NCBI GenBank assembly: GCA_040507035.1
Contig: JBEVVR010000055.1
Location: 1-64,000 of the forward strand
Source of the DNA: Thiodiazotropha sp040507035
Lineage (GTDB): Bacteria; Pseudomonadota; Gammaproteobacteria; Chromatiales; Chromatiaceae
Reading direction: 5' to 3'
Length of the DNA: 64,000 nucleotides
Part shown: piece after piece, positions 52,357-62,900 of the stretch
Position numbering within the stretch: the first letter of the stretch is position 1
Layout of the letters: each line of letters starts with the position of its first letter
Notes under the pieces: generated by a model
Seen by the model: only the letters and a program-made list of their open reading frames with translations
Told to the model about the DNA's origin: nothing
The model's database searches: none
Made by a program: the position numbers and the translations under genes

Positions 52357-54644
52357 ATTTGATCACAATGTTCCTGATACTGCTGGCTATTTCCAGCCTA
52401 AGCCAGGCAGTGTGGGACGATGATGACCTGTTGATGCCCGACCAGGCTTTCCAGATATCCGGTCGCACCGATGGTACGGAGAAACTGCGGATTGAGTGGC
52501 TTATCGCGGACGGTTACTACATGTACCGCGACAAGATCCACTTCGACAGCGATACCATCGGCATCGAGATCGGAGAGCCGACACTCTCCCCAGCGAAGAT
52601 AAAAAACGACGAGTTCTTCGGTGAGGTCGCTGTCTATCGCAATAAGGCGATGGCGGAGATACCCATCCGCCGCATGCAGGGTTCCCAGGAAACCCTGATA
52701 CTGAAGGCACGCTCACAGGGCTGTGCCGACCAGGGCATCTGTTTCCCACCACATGTCCAGGAGATCCGGCTGGCACTGCAGCCGATGCCGGCGGGCGAGC
52801 CTGCCGTAACCGCCGAGGAACCGTCCCTCGATATCGGTGGCAACGAGCCCAATCCCCTGTTCGACAACGACATGGAGGACGAACTGCTGGACCCCGAGGA
52901 GGCCTATCAACTCTCGGCCAAGGTAGAGGACGGAACCCATATTCGGCTCTACTGGAGCATTGCCGACGGCACCTACCTTTACCAAGACAAGATCGCGCTC
53001 TCCGTGGCTGACAACGACTCCGTCGCCCTGGGCGAGCTGAACCTACCCGAAGCGGAGATCAAAAAGGATTCGGTAAAACCCGACGGCTCCATAGGGGATG
53101 TTGCGGTCTACCATAAAGAGATCGATCTCGTTGTTCCCCTGGTGCGAAGCACTACGGAGGCTGAGGAACTCATCCTCGAGGCGCGCTATCAGGGGTGCGC
53201 GGAGATCGGGGTATGCTATCCACCCATCAGCAAGCAGTTCACCCTATCGCTGCCAGCCATAGCGGCGGCCCAGGCCGGTGAGATAGAGAGCGCAACTACA
53301 GCGCCCACACAGACCTCCACTGAGCCACTCTCTGAACTGGATCAGATAACCGATACCCTGAAGGGGGGGTCGACGCTGCTCATTATCGGCGCCTTCTTCC
53401 TGCTTGGCCTGGGTCTCTCCTTCACCCCCTGCATCTTTCCCATGATCCCCATCCTTTCCGGTATCATCGCGGGACAGGGCGACAAGATCACCACGCAAAA
53501 GGCCTTCACCCTCTCCCTGGTCTATGTGTTGGCGATGGCGATCACCTATACCTTCGCCGGCGTCTTGGCCGGTCTGTTTGGTGGTAATCTGCAAGCCTAT
53601 TTCCAAGACCCGTGGATCCTCAGTGCCTTCGCGCTGGTCTTCGTACTGCTGGCGTTCTCGATGTTCGGATTCTATGACCTGCAACTGCCCAGCAGCCTGC
53701 AGAGTCGACTCAGCGAAGTCAGTAACAGACAACAGGGCGGCTCCCTCGGCGGTGTCGCCATCATGGGTTTTCTCTCCGCCCTGATCGTCGGCCCCTGTGT
53801 CGCGCCACCACTGGCAGGTGCGCTTATCTACATCGGCCAGACCGGTGACGCTATGCTCGGCGGCCTGGCTCTGTTCGCCCTCAGCATGGGCATGGGAGCA
53901 CCACTGATTGCCATCGGCACCTCCGCCGGCAAGCTGCTACCCCGCGCCGGTAGCTGGATGGATGCGGTCAAGGCTGTATTCGGCGTCGCCCTGTTGGGCG
54001 TTGCCATCATCATGCTTGAACGTATCATCCCGGCCGCGATAGCAATGGCGCTGTGGGGCATCCTCTTCATTGTCTCCGCGATCTACATGGGTGCCTTGCG
54101 CAACCTAGAGATAGAGGCAAGCGGCTGGCAAAAACTCTGGAAGGGTCTTGGCTTTGTGTTTTTGGTCTATGGCACCTTGATGCTGGTCGGTGCGGCATCA
54201 GGGGGCAAAGACACCCTGCAACCACTACGCGGGATTGCGATCGCCGGCGGTTCAGGGGCTGCAGCGAGTCACCAGGAGCTGAAGTTCAAGCGCATCAAGA
54301 GTCTCGAAGACCTGAATCAAGAGGTTGCCTTCGCCAGCAGCCAGGGGAGATCGGTGATGCTCGATTTCTATGCCGACTGGTGCGTCTCCTGTAAAGAGAT
54401 GGAGAGATACACCTTCTCCGATCCCCAGGTCGTAGATACCCTCGCCAACACCCATCTGCTGCAGGCCGATGTCACCGCCAACGACGAGGTTGATCAGGCC
54501 CTGCTGCAGGGCCATTTCGGGCTGCCTGGACCACCGGCCATCATCTTCTACGGCAGCGACGGGCAAGAGCGCAGGAACTTTCGCCTGGTTGGCTTTATGC
54601 CTGCCGCTGAATTCAGCCAACACGCCGCCAGAGCCGTTCGTTAA
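52341..54644 (+). CDS. dsbD: Thiol:disulfide interchange protein DsbD with duplicated N-terminal domain
   Basis: DsbD moves electrons from cytoplasmic thioredoxin to periplasmic partners. A signal peptide is followed by two tandem nDsbD domains, each with the CxxxxxC active site (Cys128/Cys134 in QGCADQGICFPP; Cys286/Cys292 in QGCAEIGVCYPP). Eight membrane helices carry Cys364 (TPCIFP) and Cys486 (GPCVAP). A thioredoxin-like C-terminal domain has CVSC (Cys681/Cys684). The 767 residues exceed the usual length of about 560-600, explained by the extra N-terminal domain. GGAGAG sits just upstream of ATG 52341. Overlaps cutA. Confidence 0.93.
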   Translation: MHRRIDLITMFLILLAISSLSQAVWDDDDLLMPDQAFQISGRTDGTEKLRIEWLIADGYYMYRDKIHFDSDTIGIEIGEPTLSPAKIKNDEFFGEVAVYRNKAMAEIPIRRMQGSQETLILKARSQGCADQGICFPPHVQEIRLALQPMPAGEPAVTAEEPSLDIGGNEPNPLFDNDMEDELLDPEEAYQLSAKVEDGTHIRLYWSIADGTYLYQDKIALSVADNDSVALGELNLPEAEIKKDSVKPDGSIGDVAVYHKEIDLVVPLVRSTTEAEELILEARYQGCAEIGVCYPPISKQFTLSLPAIAAAQAGEIESATTAPTQTSTEPLSELDQITDTLKGGSTLLIIGAFFLLGLGLSFTPCIFPMIPILSGIIAGQGDKITTQKAFTLSLVYVLAMAITYTFAGVLAGLFGGNLQAYFQDPWILSAFALVFVLLAFSMFGFYDLQLPSSLQSRLSEVSNRQQGGSLGGVAIMGFLSALIVGPCVAPPLAGALIYIGQTGDAMLGGLALFALSMGMGAPLIAIGTSAGKLLPRAGSWMDAVKAVFGVALLGVAIIMLERIIPAAIAMALWGILFIVSAIYMGALRNLEIEASGWQKLWKGLGFVFLVYGTLMLVGAASGGKDTLQPLRGIAIAGGSGAAASHQELKFKRIKSLEDLNQEVAFASSQGRSVMLDFYADWCVSCKEMERYTFSDPQVVDTLANTHLLQADVTANDEVDQALLQGHFGLPGPPAIIFYGSDGQERRNFRLVGFMPAAEFSQHAARAVR

Positions 54645-54810
54645 CTTGCGACGATCTTGGCAAGTACTGCATTGAAACTGGACAAAATCGCGCTGATCTT
54701 GCAGAATCTAACGATTCTTGCAAAACCCCTCTAAATCCTAGCTTAAGGGACGCTATCGAATCCGGGAGTGGAGGGGAAGTTGTGCTTTTTTCTGCCCTGG
54801 AATATCGATA
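54645..54810. other. dsbD-aroQ intergenic region
   Basis: About 165 bp with repeated CTTG motifs (three near 54650, 54703, 54716) but no hairpin or gene seen. A promoter for aroQ-accBC is likely here. Confidence 0.4.
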
Positions 54811-55251
54811 ATGACAACCATCCTGGTACTCAATGGCCCAAATCTAAACCTGCTAGGCAGCCGTGAGCCCAACCACTACGGCCAGGAGACCTTGGATGCC
54901 ATTCAGCAACGTCTGCAAAGCAGGGCCAAGGAATTTGGTTTTAACATCGATTTCCGTCAGAGTAATGCGGAACACGAACTGCTCGAGTGGATACACCAAG
55001 CCAACCAAAACGGTGTTGGTTTCATCATTATCAACCCGGCAGCCTTCACCCATACCAGCGTAGCCTTGAGAGATGCATTATTGGCATCAGCCATACCCTA
55101 CATTGAAGTCCATCTCTCGAATGTACATGCCAGAGAGGAGTTTCGAAAACACTCCTACTTTTCGGATAGAGCCGAAGGTGTGATCACCGGCCTGGGAGCT
55201 GAGGGCTATGAATTCGCCTTGCAAGCCGCAGCCAAGCGGCTCAACAAATAA
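54811..55251 (+). CDS. aroQ: Type II 3-dehydroquinate dehydratase
   Basis: AroQ dehydrates 3-dehydroquinate in the shikimate pathway. The 146 residues match the dodecameric type II enzyme. NGPNLNLLGSREPNHYG carries the catalytic Tyr, and IINPAAFTHTSVALRDAL plus EVHLSNVHAREEFRKHS are conserved. It directly precedes accB, a common gammaproteobacterial order. Confidence 0.96.
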   Translation: MTTILVLNGPNLNLLGSREPNHYGQETLDAIQQRLQSRAKEFGFNIDFRQSNAEHELLEWIHQANQNGVGFIIINPAAFTHTSVALRDALLASAIPYIEVHLSNVHAREEFRKHSYFSDRAEGVITGLGAEGYEFALQAAAKRLNK

Positions 55252-55269
55252 TTTTAGAGACAGGTCAAC

Positions 55270-55728
55270 ATGGATATTCGCAAAGTAAAAAAACTGATTG
55301 AATTGCTGGAGGAGTCCGACGTCGCGGAGATCGAAATTCACGAAGGAGAGGAGTCGGTCAGAATCAGCCGTCAAAGCTCGATACCTGCGGCGGTTGCCAT
55401 CCCGAGTCTGCCTCCTCAGGCAGCAGTGGCCCAGCCAGCTGTTGCCGCAGCAGCCGCAGCGCCCGAACCTCAAGCAGCCGCGGACGAGATCCAGGGGCAC
55501 AGTGTAAACTCCCCCATGGTTGGGACCTTCTACCGCTCTCCGTCCCCGGGCAGTAAACCATTCGTGGAGGAGGGCCAAACGGTCGCAGCTGGCGATACCC
55601 TGTGTATCATTGAAGCCATGAAGATTCTCAACCAGATAGAATCTGATAAAACGGGAACCGTGAAGCAGATATTGGTTGAAAACGGTCAGCCCGTGGAATA
55701 CAACGAACCGCTATTCATCATTGATTGA
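55270..55728 (+). CDS. accB: Biotin carboxyl carrier protein of acetyl-CoA carboxylase
   Basis: AccB carries biotin between carboxylase and carboxyltransferase. The 152 residues match: an N-terminal helical part, a Pro/Ala-rich linker (about residues 40-75), and the biotinyl domain with CIIEAMKILNQIESDKTG (modified Lys in EAMK). Shares an operon with accC, whose ATG lies eight bases past the accB stop codon. Confidence 0.96.
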   Translation: MDIRKVKKLIELLEESDVAEIEIHEGEESVRISRQSSIPAAVAIPSLPPQAAVAQPAVAAAAAAPEPQAAADEIQGHSVNSPMVGTFYRSPSPGSKPFVEEGQTVAAGDTLCIIEAMKILNQIESDKTGTVKQILVENGQPVEYNEPLFIID

Positions 55729-55736
55729 GTGAACCC

Positions 55737-57077
55737 ATGATAGACAAGATTGTTATCGCCAATCGTGGTGAGATCGCATTGCGCATCCTACGCGCCTGTA
55801 AAGAGCTTGGCATCAAGACCGTTGCCGTCCACTCTGAAGCCGATCGAGACCTGAAACATGTGCTGCTTGCGGATGAGTCGGTCTGCATAGGACCTGCCCC
55901 CTCCAGCGAAAGTTATCTCAACATTCCGGCAATCATCAGCGCTGCCGAAGTAACGGATTCGGTAGCCATCCACCCCGGGTACGGTTTTCTATCAGAAAAC
56001 GCCGATTTCGCGGAGCGGGTGGAAAACAGCGGTTTTATCTTTATCGGCCCGAAGGCAGACACGATTCGCATCATGGGCGACAAAGTGGCTGCCATCGACG
56101 CCATGCGCAAGGCCAATGTACCGACAGTGCCTGGTTCCAACGGCCCCTTGGATAACAATGCCAAGCTCACCAGAAAGGTGGCAAATGAGATTGGCTACCC
56201 CGTGATCATCAAAGCCGCCGGTGGCGGTGGTGGAAGAGGTATGCGTGTTGTGCATTCCGAGGCGACACTGCTCAACGCGGTGGCAATGACCAAAGCCGAA
56301 GCTGAAGCCGCATTCGGCAATGGCACTGTTTACATGGAGAAGTTCCTCGGTAACCCACGCCATGTGGAGTTTCAGGTGCTATCCGACACCCACGGCAACG
56401 CGATTCACCTGGGTGAGCGCGACTGCTCAATGCAACGCCGCCACCAAAAGGTAGTGGAAGAGGCACCCGCTCCAGGGATTACCGAACAACAACGGAAGGA
56501 TGTCGGAGAGCGCTGTGCCGAGGCGTGTCGCCAGATCGGCTATCGCGGCGCAGGCACCTTCGAATTTCTTTATGAGGATGGTGAATTCTACTTCATCGAG
56601 ATGAATACCCGGGTACAAGTGGAGCATCCGGTAACCGAGCTGATAACCGGAATAGACATTGTCAAACAGCAGATCCTGATCGCCGCGGGTGAACCACTGA
56701 GTTACAGCCAGGACGAGATCAAGCTCGAAGGCCATGCGGTGGAGTGCCGAATCAACGCCGAAGATCCGGAGAATTTCCTCCCCAGCCCGGGCACCATCGA
56801 CCAACTCCATACCCCCGGAGGCCCCGGGGTCCGCGTCGATACCCATATCTACAATGGCTATAGGGTACCGCCCTACTACGACTCCATGATCGGAAAACTG
56901 GTCACCCATGGCGAGACCCGCGAAGCGGCCATCGCGCGGATGCGTATTGCCCTCCAGGAGATGGTGATCTCCGGGATCAAGACAAATATACCGCTACATC
57001 TCGACATTATGCGTGACAGTGCATTCAACGAAGGTGGGGCCAATATCCACTACCTGGAAAAGAAACTAGGACTCTAA
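55737..57077 (+). CDS. accC: Biotin carboxylase of acetyl-CoA carboxylase
   Basis: AccC carboxylates biotin using ATP and bicarbonate. ATG 55737 gives 446 residues, MIDKIVIANRGEIALRILRA, the expected start (E. coli has 449). The ATP-grasp glycine loop KAAGGGGGRGMRVV, metal/ATP site EMNTRVQVEHPVTE and catalytic RINAEDP are present. An upstream TTG start in the same frame is rejected. Confidence 0.96.
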   Translation: MIDKIVIANRGEIALRILRACKELGIKTVAVHSEADRDLKHVLLADESVCIGPAPSSESYLNIPAIISAAEVTDSVAIHPGYGFLSENADFAERVENSGFIFIGPKADTIRIMGDKVAAIDAMRKANVPTVPGSNGPLDNNAKLTRKVANEIGYPVIIKAAGGGGGRGMRVVHSEATLLNAVAMTKAEAEAAFGNGTVYMEKFLGNPRHVEFQVLSDTHGNAIHLGERDCSMQRRHQKVVEEAPAPGITEQQRKDVGERCAEACRQIGYRGAGTFEFLYEDGEFYFIEMNTRVQVEHPVTELITGIDIVKQQILIAAGEPLSYSQDEIKLEGHAVECRINAEDPENFLPSPGTIDQLHTPGGPGVRVDTHIYNGYRVPPYYDSMIGKLVTHGETREAAIARMRIALQEMVISGIKTNIPLHLDIMRDSAFNEGGANIHYLEKKLGL

Positions 57078-57170
57078 CTAAAGAGTTTTGAGTTGTGAGT
57101 TGTGAGTTATAAGCTAGGTGCTGCCTTCTCAACTCAAAACTAAAAAACTAAAAACTCATCACTCGTAGCT

Positions 57171-58046
57171 ATGTGGTTGCAGCTTTCAATCGATTGCAGT
57201 GAGACCGAGGCCCCCTTGCTGGAGTTGGTGTTTGAGAACCTTGGCGCATCCTCTGTCACCATGGGTGATGCCGGCGACCAGCCGCTGCTCGAGACGCCAC
57301 CCGATTCAAAACAGCTGTGGCGGCAAACCCGGGTCAGCGCACTCTTCGAGGGCGAACAGGACCCACTGATCCTGCGGGACTCCCTCGCCTTGTTTCTAGA
57401 TCCCGAGCTGATCGCAAGATTACGCTGGGAACGTATCGAGGATAGGATCTGGGAGCGGGTGTGGCTGGATCACTTTAAACCCATGGCATTCGGTCGGCGT
57501 TTATGGGTCTGCCCTGCCGGAGAAAGGATCGAGCATGATGAGGCCGTGGTGATCCAGCTCGATCCGGGGTTGGCCTTCGGCACGGGCACTCACCCTACCA
57601 CCGCCCTCTGCCTGGAGTGGCTGGATGCCCAGGAGTTGTCTGCAAAGAGCGTCCTCGACTACGGCTGCGGCTCCGGCATACTCGCTATCGCCGCACTGAA
57701 ACTCGGCGCCGCCTCCGCTGTTGCCGTCGATCATGATCCACAAGCCTTGATCGCCACTAGAGACAATGGTCGAAAGAACAACGTCTCTGACCGCCTGATC
57801 ACCTGTCTACCTGACGATCTCCCACAGACACAGTTTGACCTCCTGGTGGCAAACATTCTTGCCGCTCCGCTGATCCAACTGGCGACCGATCTTGCCAAGC
57901 ACATCAGAAGCGGAGGCCATTTCGCACTCTCCGGGATTCTTCTGGAGCAGCAAGCGGAAGTGGCCTCCCACTACCTGCCTTTCGCCACATTGGCGCCATG
58001 CAAACAACAACAAGAGTGGATGCTGATCAGTGGCACCATCAAATAA
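57171..58046 (+). CDS. prmA: Ribosomal protein L11 methyltransferase
   Basis: PrmA trimethylates ribosomal protein L11 with SAM. The 291 residues match. An N-terminal substrate-recognition domain precedes the SAM-binding domain with LAFGTGTHPTTALCLEWLD and VLDYGCGSGILAIAALKLG. The NPxx-like VANILAAPL motif is present. The intergenic region 57078-57170 contains an imperfect inverted repeat of TTTGAGTTGTGAG-type sequence. Confidence 0.95.
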   Translation: MWLQLSIDCSETEAPLLELVFENLGASSVTMGDAGDQPLLETPPDSKQLWRQTRVSALFEGEQDPLILRDSLALFLDPELIARLRWERIEDRIWERVWLDHFKPMAFGRRLWVCPAGERIEHDEAVVIQLDPGLAFGTGTHPTTALCLEWLDAQELSAKSVLDYGCGSGILAIAALKLGAASAVAVDHDPQALIATRDNGRKNNVSDRLITCLPDDLPQTQFDLLVANILAAPLIQLATDLAKHIRSGGHFALSGILLEQQAEVASHYLPFATLAPCKQQQEWMLISGTIK

Positions 58047-58194
58047 CTCTTTGGATAAAGGGCGCTACCGCAGGCAGCAAGAGCCGGGGCCCCAATACCT
58101 ACAGCCCAATAATCAACAAAGAGCTTGCCTGCCGATTAGCTTCGGTCTAACGTAGTGAAGTAAGTGAAGTATTGATAGATTGAATTCTGAATAC

Positions 58195-59430
58195 ATGTTT
58201 ACCCAGTGCCAACACTGCCTAACCATGTTCCGCATCACCCCGGAACAACTCAAGGCCGCCGACGGAAGAGTACGCTGTTGTCAATGTAACAACGTATTCA
58301 ACGCACTTGAGAGCCTTATGGAGTCACCCGCTCCATTTATCAACTCTGCATTCCATACAGAATCCACGACTGACCGGCAACTCGAATCTCCCGGCAGCGC
58401 AGACTCGTCACCAATCGGCGAGGAAAGCACCACAAATGGGTTGCTTGTCGAATCAAATTTGGTTAGCGACAGTGAGGTTGAGAAGTCCCTTGATGCCTTG
58501 GCTGACGACAGCTCCACGATTCAACGCCTATCCGAAGAAGCAATCCTGGAGGCGGGCGAACAAAACCCGGAGGATGACAGCCAAGGCCAATATATTCTTG
58601 AGCAGGACGACGGCCTTGAAACAGAACCCGAGTATTTCGCCGCCGGTACCGAATCACAGATGTCCGAACTGCTGGATCGGGATTCCGCATCGCTGCTGCT
58701 GGAAGAGAGGCAGGATGAAGAGAACCTGGCCGATGTCATCTCCCTGGAGGCTGTTGACAAGGCGTTTCCGGATACCGACCAGCCGGAGACTTCTGACCAA
58801 GAGCCAGATCACCCGGAACCAGAGAAACCATTGGCGGAAGAGGAGCCTCCAGCAGAGCCGCACTCTACCCCGGCAATCGAGGAGGATGCAGCCCCACGGG
58901 ATTCAGTGGATGATTTCTCTCGTTTTACCTTCGAGGAGGAGTACGAAACCCCAAAACCCAACAAATACAGGTACTACTGGATGCTGGGCTCTCTCCTTCT
59001 GCTCCTCCCCCTGGGTGGTCAAATCACATGGTATGCCAGGGACAGCCTTGTCAATCACGAGCTTGGACGAGACCTGCTACAGGGTCTGTGTAGCATTGCC
59101 AGATGTCAAGTACCTATCCGTAGAAATACCGAACAGATCGTCATCAGTGAACGCGCCCTCACCACTCATCCGGAGAAGCAGGATGTACTATCGCTGAAAC
59201 TCGAAATGGTCAACGCCGCTGCCTTTCAGCAACCTTTTCCAAGGCTGCAATTGAGTCTCTATAACGACATGGGAAAACTCATAGCGAGACGAACCTTCCT
59301 ACCACACGAGTATCGATCGGAACCCGATAATGAGTATCAAATGATGCCCAAGCTTAAGGCCGTGCAGGTTGAGCTTGAGCTACTCGACCCAGGAAACGAA
59401 GTCACAGGTTTCAAGTTCGACTTTCTATAG
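58195..59430 (+). CDS. Zinc-ribbon DUF3426 membrane protein
   Basis: A 411-residue protein. The N terminus is an MJ0042-type zinc ribbon (CQHC at about 4-7 and CCQC near 28-31). A long acidic linker (about residues 45-250) is rich in Glu/Asp/Pro. One membrane helix (about 263-285, YWMLGSLLLLLPLGGQIT) precedes the periplasmic DUF3426 domain. ATG 58195 is preferred; a TTG at 58180 precedes it. In many gammaproteobacteria this gene sits between prmA and dusB, as here. Confidence 0.88.
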   Translation: MFTQCQHCLTMFRITPEQLKAADGRVRCCQCNNVFNALESLMESPAPFINSAFHTESTTDRQLESPGSADSSPIGEESTTNGLLVESNLVSDSEVEKSLDALADDSSTIQRLSEEAILEAGEQNPEDDSQGQYILEQDDGLETEPEYFAAGTESQMSELLDRDSASLLLEERQDEENLADVISLEAVDKAFPDTDQPETSDQEPDHPEPEKPLAEEEPPAEPHSTPAIEEDAAPRDSVDDFSRFTFEEEYETPKPNKYRYYWMLGSLLLLLPLGGQITWYARDSLVNHELGRDLLQGLCSIARCQVPIRRNTEQIVISERALTTHPEKQDVLSLKLEMVNAAAFQQPFPRLQLSLYNDMGKLIARRTFLPHEYRSEPDNEYQMMPKLKAVQVELELLDPGNEVTGFKFDFL

Positions 59431-59863
59431 TCATACGATTGCCATTTGTGATGACAGCTGGCTTTAAATAATTAGACAACCCATACGTCCTCCTCGTCTT
59501 GCATTAAACATTAGTCACGATATAGATGCATTGTCATTGAAGAGAGCATGCCCAGCACCCTTGATAGGCGCCAACATAGCAAACTGTAAAAAAGTTCGAC
59601 ACTCAACGATCTGTCAATTTTAGTAAGGAATTAAATTCTACATAAAGAATTTACAATCCGTTCACTGCTGTGCCAGATCAACCCTTCTTTCACATATATG
59701 CCCAAGATTTAATAGCTTATTCATGACCCTTCCAGCCAATTCGCAAGTCGCCTTCTCGGCACCATTTGTATGAGATCAATTCAATCTCATTTTGCCTTTG
59801 ATTCCACCAAGAATTAGCGGTAGTATCCCAACCCCTTCTTCTCCCATGACTGGCCTCTGATGA
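59431..59863. other. AT-rich intergenic region upstream of dusB-fis
   Basis: About 430 bp, much AT-richer than neighbouring genes, with no open frame. This is the expected place for the highly regulated dusB-fis promoter. One clear dyad is noted separately (59770-59790). Confidence 0.5.
59770..59790 (+). promoter_or_regulatory. Candidate operator upstream of dusB-fis
   Basis: ATGAGAT, seven bases (CAATTCA), ATCTCAT: a perfect 7-bp-arm dyad 86 bp before ATG 59876. Could bind Fis itself or another regulator; the ligand is unknown. Confidence 0.35.
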
Positions 59864-59875
59864 GTGGCAAATTGG

Positions 59876-60862
59876 ATGCAAATTGGACCCTATAAATTAG
59901 AGAACAATCTGCTTTTGGCGCCTATGGCCGGCGTCACTGACAGGCCATTCAGAAATCTTTGCAGGGAGATGGGGGCTGCACTCGCTGTTTCCGAGATGGT
60001 CTCTTGTGATGCCTCACTCCGAGGCACTAGAAAGACTGTGAAACGTCTTGACCATGATGGCGAGCAAGGTCCGATCAGTGTACAGATTGTCGGAGCGGAA
60101 CCTGAGCAGATGGCGAATGCAGCAGTAACAAATGTCGCCAACGGCGCGCAGATAATCGATATAAATATGGGATGTCCAGCAAAAAAGGTATGTAAGCGCG
60201 CAGCCGGTTCCGCACTATTGCAAGACGAAGCTCTGGTTACCAAACTGTTGGATGCCGTAGTCAATGCCGTCGATGTCCCGGTAACGCTGAAGATCCGCAC
60301 CGGGACGGATCCGCAAAACCGAAACGGTGTGCGCATCGCTAGAATAGCAGAGGCGGCCGGCATCCAGGCCATCGCCGTACATGGACGCACCCGTGCCTGC
60401 AAGTTTTCCGGCAGTGCGGAGTACGAAACCATCCGCGACATCAAACAATCAGTCAAGATTCCGATAATTGCCAATGGAGACATCGATTCACCGCAGAAAG
60501 CCGCTTTGGTATTGAAGCGTACCGGCGCCGATGCATTAATGATCGGTCGCGCAGCGCAAGGACGCCCATGGATTTTCAATGAGATCAACCACTACCTCGC
60601 TACCGGCACTACCTTGCCGGAGCCCGATCTCAGTTGGGTTGCAGACACCCTTATGGAGCATGTCAGGCAACTATATGATTTTTACGGGGAGTACCTTGGC
60701 ATACGCATCGCGCGAAAACACATTGCCTGGTACAGTAGGGGGCGCCCTGAAGGCGCTGTTTTCAGGAACAAAATAAACTACACGGAAACTGCCTCACAAC
60801 AGATGCAGGCCATACGTGACTATTTTGATTGCCTACAAAACAAAGGGGATTTGGCGGCATGA
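59876..60862 (+). CDS. dusB: tRNA-dihydrouridine synthase B
   Basis: DusB reduces a uridine in tRNA with FMN. ATG 59876 (MQIGPYKLENNLLLAPMAGVTDRPFRNL) matches the family start; a GTG four codons earlier is rejected. The 328 residues match (E. coli 321). NMGCPAKKVCKRAAGSALLQ carries the catalytic Cys. NGDIDSPQKAALVL and MIGRAAQGRPWIF complete the FMN barrel. It is cotranscribed with fis by overlap, the classical arrangement. Confidence 0.95.
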   Translation: MQIGPYKLENNLLLAPMAGVTDRPFRNLCREMGAALAVSEMVSCDASLRGTRKTVKRLDHDGEQGPISVQIVGAEPEQMANAAVTNVANGAQIIDINMGCPAKKVCKRAAGSALLQDEALVTKLLDAVVNAVDVPVTLKIRTGTDPQNRNGVRIARIAEAAGIQAIAVHGRTRACKFSGSAEYETIRDIKQSVKIPIIANGDIDSPQKAALVLKRTGADALMIGRAAQGRPWIFNEINHYLATGTTLPEPDLSWVADTLMEHVRQLYDFYGEYLGIRIARKHIAWYSRGRPEGAVFRNKINYTETASQQMQAIRDYFDCLQNKGDLAA

Positions 60863-61155
60863 TGATTGAAGCTGTTCTAATCAATAAAGAGAAACAGGAT
60901 TATCTGACAGTAACACACAGTAAGAAATCTGAACCTTTGCGTCAGTGCGTCAGCGATGCAATGCAGCGCTATTTCAAAAATCTTGATGGCCACGGCGCAA
61001 ACAATCTCTATCGTTTGGTAATGAACGAAGTTGAAGCGCCGCTGTTGGAGAGCGTGATGAAGCATACCGGTGGCAATCAGTCTCAAGCGGCATCAATTCT
61101 GGGTATTAGTCGAAGCACCTTGCGCAAAAAGCTCTCCCAATACGATCTCGACTGA
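60859..61155 (+). CDS. fis: DNA-binding protein Fis
   Basis: Fis is a nucleoid protein and growth-phase regulator. ATG 60859 overlaps the dusB stop (ATGA), giving 98 residues as usual. The C-terminal helix-turn-helix GNQSQAASILGISRSTLRKKLSQYDLD matches Fis. Adjacent dusB-fis order supports the call. Confidence 0.96.
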   Translation: MMIEAVLINKEKQDYLTVTHSKKSEPLRQCVSDAMQRYFKNLDGHGANNLYRLVMNEVEAPLLESVMKHTGGNQSQAASILGISRSTLRKKLSQYDLD

Positions 61156-61189
61156 CGTACTTATTCACCTTTTTGGAATTTTCAAAAAC

Positions 61190-62749
<1,560 letters not shown>

Positions 62750-62769
62750 GCCGTGTTGTATCAGATTGT

Positions 62770-62875
62770 TATAACGCAATGAGCGCAATAAAACGCAACG
62801 GACGCAAAGTGAGCTTAAAGCAAACCAGAAATTTACTATGCGTCCTTTGCGTTTCCTTGCGAACTCTGCGTTATA
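62770..62875. repeat. Long imperfect hairpin between purH and purD
   Basis: Two 40-nt arms (62770-62809 and 62836-62875) built from repeats of AACGCA and GGACGCA pair with each other (TATAACGCA with TGCGTTATA; AAACGCA with TGCGTTT; GGACGCA with TGCGTCC). The repeats resemble dispersed intergenic hairpins seen in many genomes. Confidence 0.65.
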
Positions 62876-62900
62876 GTCCTCCTTCCGGAATCATCTCATT

